A stretch of 64,000 nucleotides of DNA, taken from assembly GCF_013033965.1 (NCBI RefSeq), contig NZ_WQFE01000010.1:147129-211128 (forward strand). Direction: 5' to 3'. The stretch comes from Ruegeria atlantica (GTDB lineage Bacteria; Pseudomonadota; Alphaproteobacteria; Rhodobacterales; Rhodobacteraceae). Made by a program: the position numbers and the translations under genes. Positions 1 to 8,143 of this stretch are shown piece by piece; position 1 is the stretch's first letter, and each line of letters opens with the position of its first letter. Under the pieces are notes generated by a model. It saw only the letters and a list, made by a program, of their open reading frames with translations. It was not told where the DNA came from and ran no database searches.

Positions 1-148
<148 letters not shown>

Positions 149-188
149 TCAAGTTCCACGGCGCTTTTGCGCTCATTTGGTTGAGACA

Positions 189-232
189 AGGATGAGTCAA
201 AGACGATTCGCCGTCAATTTCTTTTTTGAATC
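189..232 (-). promoter_or_regulatory. Candidate ccrM promoter with three GANTC sites
   Basis: Read on the minus strand, TTGACG (217-212) and CATCCT (194-189) are separated by 17 bases and could be the -35 and -10 of ccrM. Three GANTC sites lie here: 194-198 touching the -10, 205-209 in the spacer, and 228-232 just upstream of the -35. In Caulobacter, GANTC methylation in the ccrM promoter feeds back on transcription, and this layout would allow the same. The hexamers are inferred by eye. Confidence 0.45.
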
Positions 233-245
233 AGCGGCTTACGAT

Positions 246-863
246 TTACTCTTGATACAAGATATTGTGTACCGGCTTGAACGAACGCCTATGATGTGGG
301 GTCACACCGAGATTTTGCAGTGCTTCTCTGTGTTGTTTCGACGGATAGCCTGCGTTCTTCTCCCATCCATAACCGGGATGCTGTTGCGCCAAATCCACCA
401 TCAGTTGATCGCGCCAGTTTTTGGCAATGATCGAAGCCGCCGCAATCGACACCGAATGCGCATCGCCTTTAACAACCGCTTGGGCCGGGATCGTCAAACC
501 GCGAGGGATCATGTTTCCGTCAATCAACAGATAGTCCGGCGGAGGATCAAGGGCAGCAACCGCGCGTTCCATCGCCAGATGCGAGGCACGCAAGATGTTG
601 TGTTCGTCTATCTCGGCAACCGAAGCCTCGGCTATGGCGAATTCGGCCCGGTCGCGAACGGCAGCGTCCATTGCAACGCGCCGTTTGGCCGTCAGCTTTT
701 TTGAGTCATTCAGCCCTTCGGGAATATCTTCGGGGTTCAGGATGACCGCGGCGGCCACCACAGGCCCGGCCAACGGTCCACGGCCCACCTCATCTACACC
801 GGCAATGCGTACATATCCTTGCGCCACTGCCGCCTGTTCAATCGAATAATCTGGCGTTGTCAT
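246..863 (-). CDS. rnhB: Ribonuclease HII
   Basis: RNase HII cuts the RNA strand of RNA-DNA hybrids and starts removal of misincorporated ribonucleotides. The 205-residue protein has the usual length. The active-site motif GVDEVGRG supplies D24 and E25, LLIDGN supplies D115, and the KGDAHS segment supplies D134, so all four metal-binding carboxylates are present. The C-terminal GYPSKQH segment is typical of bacterial RNase HII. The gene is followed by ccrM on the same strand. No strong ribosome site precedes ATG 863. Confidence 0.95.
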   Translation of the reverse strand: MTTPDYSIEQAAVAQGYVRIAGVDEVGRGPLAGPVVAAAVILNPEDIPEGLNDSKKLTAKRRVAMDAAVRDRAEFAIAEASVAEIDEHNILRASHLAMERAVAALDPPPDYLLIDGNMIPRGLTIPAQAVVKGDAHSVSIAAASIIAKNWRDQLMVDLAQQHPGYGWEKNAGYPSKQHREALQNLGVTPHHRRSFKPVHNILYQE

Positions 864-901
864 AACAACCGAAAACCGCGTTTCGCGCCTCGCCGCAAGA
901 C

Positions 902-933
902 AAAAAAGAGAGGGTGGCCTGCGCCACCCTCTC
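902..933 (-). terminator. Rho-independent terminator after the gene at 975-1442
   Basis: Perfect 11-bp stem (908-918 with 923-933) and four-base loop, followed on the minus strand by a run of six T (complement of 907-902). It ends transcription of the exported-protein gene and insulates rnhB. Confidence 0.85.
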
Positions 934-974
934 CTGCGCGGTGCTTCTGTGGCACCGCTCCTGCTCGAAAGTAG

Positions 975-1442
975 TTACTTGTAAACGACGCGGTATCCCT
1001 TCTGGCGCAGGCATGCGGGTTCATATGCCCGCTTCACCTTATTGCCATTCCAGAAACCGACCTTGCACTCTTGCGGCAGGCTATTGGCATGTTTGTAGTG
1101 CTTCTTGAGGCATTTTGGCGCCAGAAGCGGGTGATTGTTCGAATAGGCGTTGTACGTGCGCAAACATTGCTGCGGCAGGTCATACCGCGCAACATGTTGC
1201 GGCAGCGGGCGCACCGGGTAGCTGGGCTGCGCGACGTACGGCTGGGGCGTGTAGGTCTGATGACGCGTGGACCGGTTCTTACGCTTTTCCTTGTTATAGT
1301 AATGAACCCCGGCGCCGATAATCGCGATGGCAGCAAGCCCGCCAAGGATGTCTTTGGCATCCGCAGCCCGCGCCTGCGAGGCTGAAACGCCGGTGATGGT
1401 AATGGCAGTAGCGACAATAAAAGCGATGAATTTCCGGTGCAT
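975..1442 (-). CDS. Exported cysteine-containing protein of unknown function
   Basis: Not a family I recognise. ATG 1442 is chosen because an AGGA ribosome site precedes it and the protein then begins with a clear signal peptide (MHRKFIAFIVA..., ending near SQARA). A longer in-frame reading upstream has no such features. The mature part of about 130 residues has a short hydrophobic Gly/Ala/Ile stretch after the signal, a basic KEKRKNR run, a Pro/Tyr-rich linker, and a C-terminal half with four cysteines in similar surroundings (QQC, PKC, QEC, PAC), which could form two disulfides. It is a single-gene unit with its own terminator, divergent from the gene at 1620. Confidence 0.7.
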   Translation of the reverse strand: MHRKFIAFIVATAITITGVSASQARAADAKDILGGLAAIAIIGAGVHYYNKEKRKNRSTRHQTYTPQPYVAQPSYPVRPLPQHVARYDLPQQCLRTYNAYSNNHPLLAPKCLKKHYKHANSLPQECKVGFWNGNKVKRAYEPACLRQKGYRVVYK

Positions 1443-1619
1443 GATGCGTGTCCTTCTTGGTGTTTCGGGGCGATCCGGCACAGACCGCAAACGTGATGCC
1501 CCAACACTGGGTCCGCCCCCTTCAGACAAGCAATAACGGGCGGTTGTTATCCGATATCACGCCCCTCAAACCCCTTAGGTTATTGAATATCGTGCAAACC
1601 CATGCGCAGGATGCAGCCT

Positions 1620-1904
1620 ATGAAACCGATCCTCTCTTCTCTGGCCGTTGCGGCCCTGATATCGCTTGGTACCGCCGCGTCGGCAGAGTGCTATGCGGAC
1701 TACAAGGCCAAGCAGGACAACCCCCTGCGGCTGCATTATGGCGTGATGCAGGTTTCGGCCTGCGATAAGGGCCAGGCCCAACAAGAAGTCTCGCAACGCC
1801 TCAGTGCGTCGGGCTGGACCTTGTTGAATGTCATGTCCGTCTTTGGGCCTGAAGGATTGGATAAAAGGAAGGCCAATGCCGGACAATTCTATCTCCGTTA
1901 CTGA
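1620..1904 (+). CDS. Small periplasmic protein, unknown function
   Basis: A 94-residue exported protein. ATG 1620 is preferred over two upstream in-frame ATGs because the signal peptide then starts at its basic end (MKPILSSLAVAALISLGTAASA) and an AGGA lies upstream. The mature protein has two cysteines (near the new N-terminus and in VSACDKG) and a C-terminal aromatic pair. Its last 29 bases overlap the start of the next gene, whose ribosome site lies inside this one, so the two are probably co-transcribed and coupled. I cannot assign a function. Confidence 0.65.
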   Translation: MKPILSSLAVAALISLGTAASAECYADYKAKQDNPLRLHYGVMQVSACDKGQAQQEVSQRLSASGWTLLNVMSVFGPEGLDKRKANAGQFYLRY

Positions 1905-2577
1905 AGCCAGACGGTCAGGAACAAGACTGGTCGGTGCGGGCATCGCGGCGATCGTGCTGATCCTTGTCACGGCCGCTGTCTTTTTGTTCTGGACGCTGCC
2001 AGACGCCAACGCCTTTAACGCGCGTGTTGAACGACTGTTTGTCGAAAGCGACCTGACCTCACAGACAGAAATCCGACTGCTGGAGATTTTGGCCCAGTCT
2101 GGCACAGCCTTTGCCGATACGCTGTCCAGCTATCGTATGGTGATATTTGTATTGCTTGTCTTTGCCAGCGCCATGCTTGTGACGGCCCTGGTGTTTCTGG
2201 TGATGCTGGTGATGCTGAATCGCCGGATGGCGCAAATTGAACGAACTGGTATTCAAGTGACATCCTTGCTGATCAGTCGCGAGGAAAACACTGTTTATTT
2301 GAACAATATGGATTTCAAACTGACCCCCGCAGCGATGGAGACATTGTCCGTCTTGGCTGAGTCTCGACTAGATGATGAGGTTCTGTCCGGTGTTCAGATC
2401 GAGGCGATGATCTCGGGCAAAAGCACCGCCGATTGCGATGAGGCGGCCGGTGCGACGCGGATCAAACGGTTGCGTGATGCATTGGGGAATCAGATGGTCA
2501 GCGAGTTGCTGGTCAAGAACATCGCCAAAAAAGGCTATATGCTGTCGATCGAGAAAGACGTGATCCAGATGGTCTAA
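1876..2577 (+). CDS. Two-span membrane protein with C-terminal winged-helix-like domain
   Basis: ATG 1876 follows a strong AAGGAAGG site. The 233-residue protein has a short N-tail, a membrane segment at about 18-40, a periplasmic loop of about 45 residues, and a second membrane segment at about 88-114. The cytoplasmic tail (about 140-228) reads like an OmpR/ToxR-type winged helix: DFKLTPAAMETLSVLA as the leading helix, RIKRLRDALG as the recognition-like helix, and a closing KKGYML hairpin. This suggests a membrane-bound transcription regulator whose periplasmic loop senses something. Domain assignment is by eye and no phosphorylation domain is present. It lies between a small exported protein and the cyclase gene, all on plus. 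Confidence 0.55.
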   Translation: MPDNSISVTEARRSGTRLVGAGIAAIVLILVTAAVFLFWTLPDANAFNARVERLFVESDLTSQTEIRLLEILAQSGTAFADTLSSYRMVIFVLLVFASAMLVTALVFLVMLVMLNRRMAQIERTGIQVTSLLISREENTVYLNNMDFKLTPAAMETLSVLAESRLDDEVLSGVQIEAMISGKSTADCDEAAGATRIKRLRDALGNQMVSELLVKNIAKKGYMLSIEKDVIQMV

Positions 2578-2683
2578 ACAAGACCGGTCCACAGCTATCG
2601 CGCGGTAAAAATGCCGAGACCCCCTCTTGGAAAATCGTCGTCCAAGGCCCATCCTATAAGGACCCGTGCCAGGGAGGATGATG

Positions 2684-4255
2684 ATGAACGTCCACGCCAC
2701 AGCAAGACAAAAAGGCTATGGGATCTCGGTCGAACGGTTGAACGGCAAAATCGCGATCTATCGGGACCAGACTTTGTTAGCCCAAAGCAGCAACGCAAAA
2801 GTCATGTACGAAACGCGCCTGCCGCCGACGATCTATATCCCGCGCGAAGATGTGTTGGTTGATCTCAGCGACGAGACTGAGTTGCAGACCTTTTGCCCCT
2901 TCAAGGGCACCGCGACGTATCACGACGTCATCCTTGGCGGCGAACGCCTCGCCAATTCAGTTTGGGCCTATGAAGAAGCCCTTCCCGAAAGCGCGGCCAT
3001 TCAGGGGCATATCGGATTTTTGCCCAGTGCTTATTCCCGGATCGATTTGGGTGACAACCACCTGCGGGAACCCGATGACGGCAATATCAGCGGTCCATTG
3101 ATCGATTGGCTTATGCGCGGAGCCTCTGCAAACGAAACGCCCGAAGCCTTTACCAAGGCGTTAGCCGAGAAAATGCTGGAACACGGCATCGCGATTCAAC
3201 GCCTCAGCATCCTGACCTGGTCCCTGCATCCGCTGATCGCGGGCAAGCACTATATCTGGGAAAAGGGTGAGGCCGAAATCTCGACCAATGTTCCCACTTA
3301 CGAGATCCACGACCATCCGGCCTATATCAACAGCCCGCTGCGCCATGTGTCGAACGGTCTCGGCGGTGTGCGTCAGCGGCTGAACGTGGAAAACCCGGAA
3401 AACAGCTTTCCGATCATGCAGGACCTTCGGGAAAAAGGGGCGACCGACTATGTCGCCATGCCGTTGCCGTTCTCGGATGGCCGCACCAATGTTCTGACCC
3501 TGACCTGCGATCACCCGGATGGTTTCACGACGGAAAACCTTGGGCTGGTGTTCGAATGCTCGCTGGTCATAGCACGCTATTATGAAGTTTTCATGCAGCG
3601 TGAGAATGCTCAGGTCCTGCTGGAAACCTATGTCGGCAAACGCTCGGGCGCGCGCGTACTTGGCGGTGAGATTCGGCGTGGTGACGGGGATGAAATTGAT
3701 GCGGCCATCATGTTCTGCGACCTGCGCAATTCGACCAGTCTGGAAGAGCAACTGGGTCGCACCGCCTATATCAATCTTCTGAATGACTTTTTCGAAACCG
3801 TTTCAGGCATCGTACATGAAAACGGCGGCGAGGTTCTGAAATTCATCGGCGACGCTGTTCTTGCCGTGTTTCCGGCAGGCGAGGATTCCAAAGCCGCCCG
3901 CGAAAATGCCCAGCGCAGCGCCATCAATATCGTCGAAAAGCTGGGAGAACTGCGTCAATCAGGCTCTGATGCGCATTGCGATTGCTCCATCGGCGTTGCC
4001 TATGGGCGTGTAACCTACGGCAATGTCGGCTCGCGCGAGCGGCTGGACTTTACCGTGATCGGACAAGCCGCAAATATCGCCGCGCGTCTGGGTGAATACG
4101 GAAAAACCAGAAACCACAGGATCGTCGTGTCCTCCGATATTGTTCCGGCCTGCGCCAACGCTTTGCCATTGGGCGACGTCAAACTCCACAACGTGTCCAA
4201 ACCGGTCGAGTCATATGCTCTTAGAACTGCTGCGGATGCCGTTCTGAACGCTTGA
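2684..4255 (+). CDS. DUF427-class III adenylate/guanylate cyclase fusion
   Basis: A cytosolic cyclase of 523 residues with no membrane segments. Three ATGs follow the AGGGAGG at 2671-2677, and the third (2684) has the best spacing. Residues about 10-105 are a DUF427 domain (ending GGERLANSVWAYEE). A middle region of about 220 residues has no domain I recognise. Residues about 330-500 are a class III cyclase domain. Metal-binding aspartates are D346 (FCDLRNST) and D390 (IGDAVLAVF), the base-recognition pair is K386 and T457 (DFTVIG), and N464 and R468 complete the active site. The K/T pair suits ATP in class IIIb enzymes, so cAMP is the likely product. The DUF427 domain may act as a ligand or regulatory module; that is inference. 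Confidence 0.85.
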   Translation: MNVHATARQKGYGISVERLNGKIAIYRDQTLLAQSSNAKVMYETRLPPTIYIPREDVLVDLSDETELQTFCPFKGTATYHDVILGGERLANSVWAYEEALPESAAIQGHIGFLPSAYSRIDLGDNHLREPDDGNISGPLIDWLMRGASANETPEAFTKALAEKMLEHGIAIQRLSILTWSLHPLIAGKHYIWEKGEAEISTNVPTYEIHDHPAYINSPLRHVSNGLGGVRQRLNVENPENSFPIMQDLREKGATDYVAMPLPFSDGRTNVLTLTCDHPDGFTTENLGLVFECSLVIARYYEVFMQRENAQVLLETYVGKRSGARVLGGEIRRGDGDEIDAAIMFCDLRNSTSLEEQLGRTAYINLLNDFFETVSGIVHENGGEVLKFIGDAVLAVFPAGEDSKAARENAQRSAINIVEKLGELRQSGSDAHCDCSIGVAYGRVTYGNVGSRERLDFTVIGQAANIAARLGEYGKTRNHRIVVSSDIVPACANALPLGDVKLHNVSKPVESYALRTAADAVLNA

Positions 4256-4290
4256 TTTCAGCCATCAATGCGGATGATCCATCGCGCCCG

Positions 4291-4309
4291 CAATCGGTGT
4301 TTCCGATTG
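4291..4309. terminator. Weak hairpin between convergent genes
   Basis: Perfect 7-bp stem (4291-4297 with 4303-4309) and five-base loop in the 87-base gap between the cyclase and DUF1217 genes. No long T run follows on either strand, so it is at best a weak terminator. Confidence 0.3.
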
Positions 4310-4342
4310 AATGTTGGCCGCGGTTCAAGGACGATCTGCGCT

Positions 4343-5134
4343 TCATGCGCCAAGCAAGATCAGCGCGGTCTGCGCCGGGGAAATCACGCTTTCAAGCTGG
4401 GCGATCTGGCTGCGGGCAAGGAACTGATCCGTCAGCCGTTCTACTGCGGCCTCATCCTTGAACTGGGCCAGGTCATCGGACCCGGTCACGCCTGACAATC
4501 TGTCTTTGAACACTTCCAATTGTTTGTCGATATTCAACTGGCCAAAACTGGACGGTAAGCCAAGAGCCGTTTCCATCATGCGCCGCAACGGTGGCAGGCT
4601 CATCAAATCGAACCACTTGGTATCTATGCTGCCCGGTTTTTCCGCCAGATCACCCAGCGCATGCTGTGCGTACAAGGCGATACGCATCGTCTCATCGGAT
4701 TCGCCCACAGCGATCTCAAAACGCGACACGACGTTATCGCGGGCGATCTCTTCCATATTGGTGATCAGCCCGGTTTTGCGCACCTCACCCGGCCCCAGTC
4801 CAAACGCCTCGGAAAACTGACGATATCTTTTGTCGGACAGACGGTTGGATAAAGCATCCTGGGCCTTGGTCCCGTCAGACAGGATTTTCTGGATGAAATA
4901 ACGGTTATCCAGGTCGGCCTCCAACCCAAAAGCGCCCAGCGCTACTTGCAAAAGTCGGCGGTCGGACACCAGATCCTCTGCAGTTTTGACCTTTTTGATG
5001 TTCTCTAAAAAATAGTCACTGTCCCTTTTGTTGACAGAAGAAGATGAAAAACTGTCGATCTGCGCGTCATATGTACGCTGGACGAATCGCCAGCCGACAA
5101 TGCCGCCCGAAGGTATGACCGGCTGGAACGTCAT
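4343..5134 (-). CDS. DUF1217 flagellar-locus protein
   Basis: A 263-residue protein of the DUF1217 family, found in alphaproteobacterial flagellar clusters and of unknown biochemical role. The N-terminal half shows the family pattern (GWRFVQRTYDAQ, DRRLLQVALGAFGLE, DKRYRQFSEAFG). There is no signal peptide or membrane span. It is the last gene of a tight operon: its ATG shares one base with the TAA of flbT. That coupling suggests a part in flagellin expression or filament assembly alongside FlaF and FlbT, which is inference. Confidence 0.8.
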   Translation of the reverse strand: MTFQPVIPSGGIVGWRFVQRTYDAQIDSFSSSSVNKRDSDYFLENIKKVKTAEDLVSDRRLLQVALGAFGLEADLDNRYFIQKILSDGTKAQDALSNRLSDKRYRQFSEAFGLGPGEVRKTGLITNMEEIARDNVVSRFEIAVGESDETMRIALYAQHALGDLAEKPGSIDTKWFDLMSLPPLRRMMETALGLPSSFGQLNIDKQLEVFKDRLSGVTGSDDLAQFKDEAAVERLTDQFLARSQIAQLESVISPAQTALILLGA

Positions 5135-5532
5135 TACTGGTAGGCCATCAGGCGCTCTTCGCGGGGCAGCAACGCGCGCAAGGCTTTAAGGCATTTGTAA
5201 AACTGCTGATCCAGAAGCGCTTGCGTTGCCTCGGACAGAACCCGACGACTGTCGGCGTCGGTAAAGACCTGACTCAGCTCTTCGACGCGCCGCAACAACT
5301 GTTGGCGTGCCTGATCGGGTTCCATATCTCCAGACAGCACCAGCTGAGCAGCATAGCAGACACGTCGAACCGGAGTGTTCACCTGGTCCGGGTGGATCGC
5401 ATCCCGCAGGCGCAGTACATTCGCCTCAGGTGTCATGATCGAAAACCGACTACGGCGGTCTCCATTTTCTACGACTACACCGTTGATCAAAACCCGTTCT
5501 TTCGGCGCCAATTTCAAAACCAACCCGGCCAT
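5134..5532 (-). CDS. flbT: Flagellin post-transcriptional regulator FlbT
   Basis: FlbT binds the flagellin mRNA leader and controls its translation and decay in Caulobacter and relatives. The 132-residue protein has the family start (MAGLVLKLAPKERVLINGVVVENGD) shortened here to its recognisable opening, with the usual length. It overlaps flaF by one base (TGATG) and the DUF1217 gene by one base (TAATG), so all three are translationally coupled. The flagellin gene lies just upstream on the same strand. Confidence 0.92.
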   Translation of the reverse strand: MAGLVLKLAPKERVLINGVVVENGDRRSRFSIMTPEANVLRLRDAIHPDQVNTPVRRVCYAAQLVLSGDMEPDQARQQLLRRVEELSQVFTDADSRRVLSEATQALLDQQFYKCLKALRALLPREERLMAYQ

Positions 5533-5906
5533 CAGGAAGCCCCCATTTGGCGAAGACCGCGCAGAACCGCCATGTTGATCTCCAACAATGGCTCAACCGA
5601 GGCTTTGTTCCCCAATACCTGGCTACTGTGTTGTTCGGTGAATTCCGCCAGATAGAATATCCGCGCACGCAAATCATTTGGCAGCGCATTGTCAGAGTCC
5701 GTGACGCCACTGGCCAGAACGGTCCACAGTCGCCTGTTTTCATGCAAAGCCTGCACAAACGCACCAAAATCTGATTTTTGGCGGGCCGCGGCGGCCTTGA
5801 GCCTGCGCGTGATTTTCGAAATCGCTTCGTACTCCGTATCGCGCGGGGTGCGCGTTGGCGCGGCGGTCTGTGCATATGCTCGTTGTGCGAGGGCTTGCGG
5901 GGTCAC
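5532..5906 (-). CDS. flaF: Flagellin regulator FlaF
   Basis: FlaF acts opposite or together with FlbT in setting flagellin synthesis and is needed for filament formation in alphaproteobacteria. The 124-residue protein shows the family features: a charged N-terminal helix, an ALHENRRLWTVLASGV core and a C-terminal helix. The start is GTG 5906 with a good AAGGA site seven bases upstream. It is the first gene of flaF-flbT-DUF1217, 77 bp after the flagellin gene, from which it is separated by a hairpin. Confidence 0.9.
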   Translation of the reverse strand: MTPQALAQRAYAQTAAPTRTPRDTEYEAISKITRRLKAAAARQKSDFGAFVQALHENRRLWTVLASGVTDSDNALPNDLRARIFYLAEFTEQHSSQVLGNKASVEPLLEINMAVLRGLRQMGAS

Positions 5907-5947
5907 GTAAAATCCTTCCAGTAATCTGCCACTTGGCGGTCAGTATC

Positions 5948-5967
5948 GGGGCGCGTTGCCGCGCCCC
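5948..5967 (-). terminator. Intercistronic hairpin after flagellin
   Basis: Perfect 8-bp GC-rich stem (5948-5955 with 5960-5967), four-base loop, and no T run on the minus strand. It probably protects the 3' end of the flagellin message or partly reduces read-through into flaF. Confidence 0.5.
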
Positions 5968-5983
5968 AACCATGTTCCTGAAC

Positions 5984-7195
5984 TTAGCGGAACAGTGACA
6001 GAATCGACTGCGGTGCCTGATTTGCGATCGACAGCGACTGGGTTGCCAGCTGTTGCTGAACCTGAAGCGCCTGCAGACGTGCCGAGGTTTCTTCCATATC
6101 CGCATCGACCAACGACCCGATACCGGATTTGAACGAGTCCGCCAGGTTCGAAATGAACTCCTTCTGCGTTTCGATCCGACCTTGCGAAGAACCAAAGGCC
6201 GCCGATGCATCGATCGATGTGTCGATCAGAGTCTCGATTGTGGCCAACGCGGCCGTAGCACCTGCACCGGTTGAAACATCAATGCCGGTCAATGCGCCAA
6301 GACCACCTGAACCCGCGTTCACATACTGAGCCGAGAACGAAATGTCCGTGCCGGTGGCATTGGCAACGGACAAGGTGCCCGCAGTGCCCGAGTCATAATC
6401 AACAGTCAGACCCGTGATACCAAGTTCATCAATTTTCGCCTTCAACCCAACTGCAACGATATCACCGGTCGTGGAGGCCGCAGCATCCGTTGCGGAAACC
6501 GTGTAGGATACGACCTGATCATCGATCGCCAGCACAACCTTGTCACCTGCAGCAAACGCACCACTGGATTCATCCGTTACCAGCGCAGTTGCCGAGGTTG
6601 TGCCGTTGTCAATCGTCGCACCAACGCGGTCGTTGCCGGTGGAAGACCCGGTCGACCCGTCAAAGACCTGAGCCGCCGTGTACCCGCCGGTAGAAAGGTC
6701 CTGTCCAGCAACAGTGATAGACGACGCGGTCACGTTGCCAGAGTTGTCCCGGTCAAGAGACGCCAGGATCGAAGCGGACCCCGCCGAGCCGTTAACCAGG
6801 TTGAGGCCGTTGAATTGTGCGGCGTTCACAACCGAGTTGATCTGGCCCTTTAACGCGGTCACATCGTCGTTGATCTTGTCGCGATCTACGTTGTCTTCCT
6901 GTGCTGCAACGATCTTGCTTTTCATCTGAGACAGCAAATCGGTGACCGTTTCGGACGCGTTGCGTGCAACCGCTACGGTGGATTCACCCAGGGCCAGGCT
7001 GTCCTTGATCGCGTTAAAGCCTTTGACATCCGATTCCATGACCTTGGAAATCGCCCAGACGGCCGAGTTGTCTTTCGCAGTCGCAACGTCTTTACCGGTC
7101 GAAATCGCGTTCCGCGTTGCCCCAAGATCCTTGTTGACCGACTTGAGGGTTTGCAGCGCAACCATGGCGCCATTGTTTGTCAGAATGCTGGACAT
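5984..7195 (-). CDS. fliC: Flagellin
   Basis: Filament subunit, 403 residues. ATG 7195 is chosen because AAGGAAG precedes it and the protein then starts with the flagellin D0 sequence (MSSILTNNGAMVALQTL). Residues 1-140 form the conserved D0/D1 helices, with NAAQFNGLNLV as the usual landmark. The centre (about 150-310) is Ser/Thr/Gly/Ala-rich and variable, and the C-terminal 80 residues return to coiled-coil D1/D0 ending SILSLFR. A run of 46 extra codons upstream is not typical of flagellin and is left out. A leader of up to 211 bases is available as a target for FlbT. Confidence 0.95.
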   Translation of the reverse strand: MSSILTNNGAMVALQTLKSVNKDLGATRNAISTGKDVATAKDNSAVWAISKVMESDVKGFNAIKDSLALGESTVAVARNASETVTDLLSQMKSKIVAAQEDNVDRDKINDDVTALKGQINSVVNAAQFNGLNLVNGSAGSASILASLDRDNSGNVTASSITVAGQDLSTGGYTAAQVFDGSTGSSTGNDRVGATIDNGTTSATALVTDESSGAFAAGDKVVLAIDDQVVSYTVSATDAAASTTGDIVAVGLKAKIDELGITGLTVDYDSGTAGTLSVANATGTDISFSAQYVNAGSGGLGALTGIDVSTGAGATAALATIETLIDTSIDASAAFGSSQGRIETQKEFISNLADSFKSGIGSLVDADMEETSARLQALQVQQQLATQSLSIANQAPQSILSLFR

Positions 7196-7406
7196 TAGCT
7201 TTCTTCCTTTTCCGTTCGGGCCCTTTGCGCCCATGCTCACCCCGCCACTGGTGCGGGCTTTGACGTCTTTCTGATCGGTGCGATCCGCCGTCGGGCTGTT
7301 CGCGCCACCTGATTTGTCCAGGTGCCCGAACACCTTTGACGTCGATCCCCTAACGGAGTGCTAAAGCGCGAAGGTCAGAAACCTCGGATTTGAATCAAAC
7401 CTGTAC

Positions 7407-7766
7407 CTATGCCCGTTTTTCCAGCTTGGCCTGATGGCGGACGGCGAATTCGCTGCGCTGCCCGTCCGCACCATAGGTGCTGAATTCCTGCCGCACGCGC
7501 CGCAACTCGGCCATGCGGTTGGCAACAGCGCGAATCCCCTCGGCGGCGCTGTTCAGCAACTCTTGATTTCGCTCGACCTTTTTCTGCAGGCGGATCAGTT
7601 CATCACTGTCAAAAACACCAAGATCATTGATCGCTCCGATCAGCTTTTCCTTTTCCGGAGCCGTATGATGCAGACGATCCAGATCGCCCTGCACCAGCGC
7701 GTTTCGCTCAAGCTCAAGAACGTCTTCGAGTGTTTTTATAAGGTCGGTTTCAGGCGTCTTTGGCAT
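7407..7766 (-). CDS. FlgN-like flagellar chaperone
   Basis: A 119-residue, mostly helical and charged protein with no signal peptide. Leucine-heavy helices near the N-terminus (IKTLEDVLELERNALVQGDL) and a long central coiled coil resemble FlgN, the export chaperone for hook-filament junction proteins. The gene overlaps the FlgJ-like gene by 17 bases and lies upstream of flagellin on the same strand. Similarity to FlgN is by pattern and context, so the name is tentative. Confidence 0.6.
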   Translation of the reverse strand: MPKTPETDLIKTLEDVLELERNALVQGDLDRLHHTAPEKEKLIGAINDLGVFDSDELIRLQKKVERNQELLNSAAEGIRAVANRMAELRRVRQEFSTYGADGQRSEFAVRHQAKLEKRA

Positions 7767-8031
7767 CGGTTTTCTCCATCATGGATTGGAACAGGATTTC
7801 AGAAAGGCCAACGCCACCGGATCTGGCCAGCGCACGGGCCTGATGCTGAACCAGAAACGAGGCAAACTGATCTTCGCCCGCACCGCCACCAAAGGATTGG
7901 CGCGCTTTGCCCAGCCCGGCCGATTTCAGCATCTCACTCAGAAACGCGGCCTCTAGTTCTATCGCCGCCTCCCGCAATTTCTGGGAATAGGCGGGGGGGT
8001 GAGATGGCGAGAGAGGCGGGGAAACCTTCAT
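7750..8031 (-). CDS. FlgJ N-terminal/CheL-like rod-binding protein
   Basis: A 93-residue protein matching the rod-binding domain of FlgJ, which caps the growing flagellar rod. The core pattern is present (LREAAIELEAAFLSEMLKSA, then an FGGGAGEDQF loop and QARALARSGGVGLSEIL). There is no muramidase domain, as is usual in alphaproteobacteria, where a separate enzyme cuts the wall. ATG 8031 is preferred because GGAG lies seven bases upstream; a longer reading to 8070 lacks a ribosome site. It is divergent from fliK. Confidence 0.75.
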   Translation of the reverse strand: MKVSPPLSPSHPPAYSQKLREAAIELEAAFLSEMLKSAGLGKARQSFGGGAGEDQFASFLVQHQARALARSGGVGLSEILFQSMMEKTDAKDA

Positions 8032-8143
8032 TGCTTTCTCCAAAAAATTGCATCGAACTTTTTCGATCAAAAGCGAAAGCAGTTAAAAAAAACGTAACTT
8101 CCTGCAGGCAGGTTTCCGGTCACACAAACGGAGCCGGAGCAAA

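Noticed and set aside
1533..1550. ATAAC and GTTAT inverted repeat in the divergent gap at 1443-1619
   Set aside because: Five-base arms in a promoter-sized gap are expected by chance and no regulator gene is adjacent.
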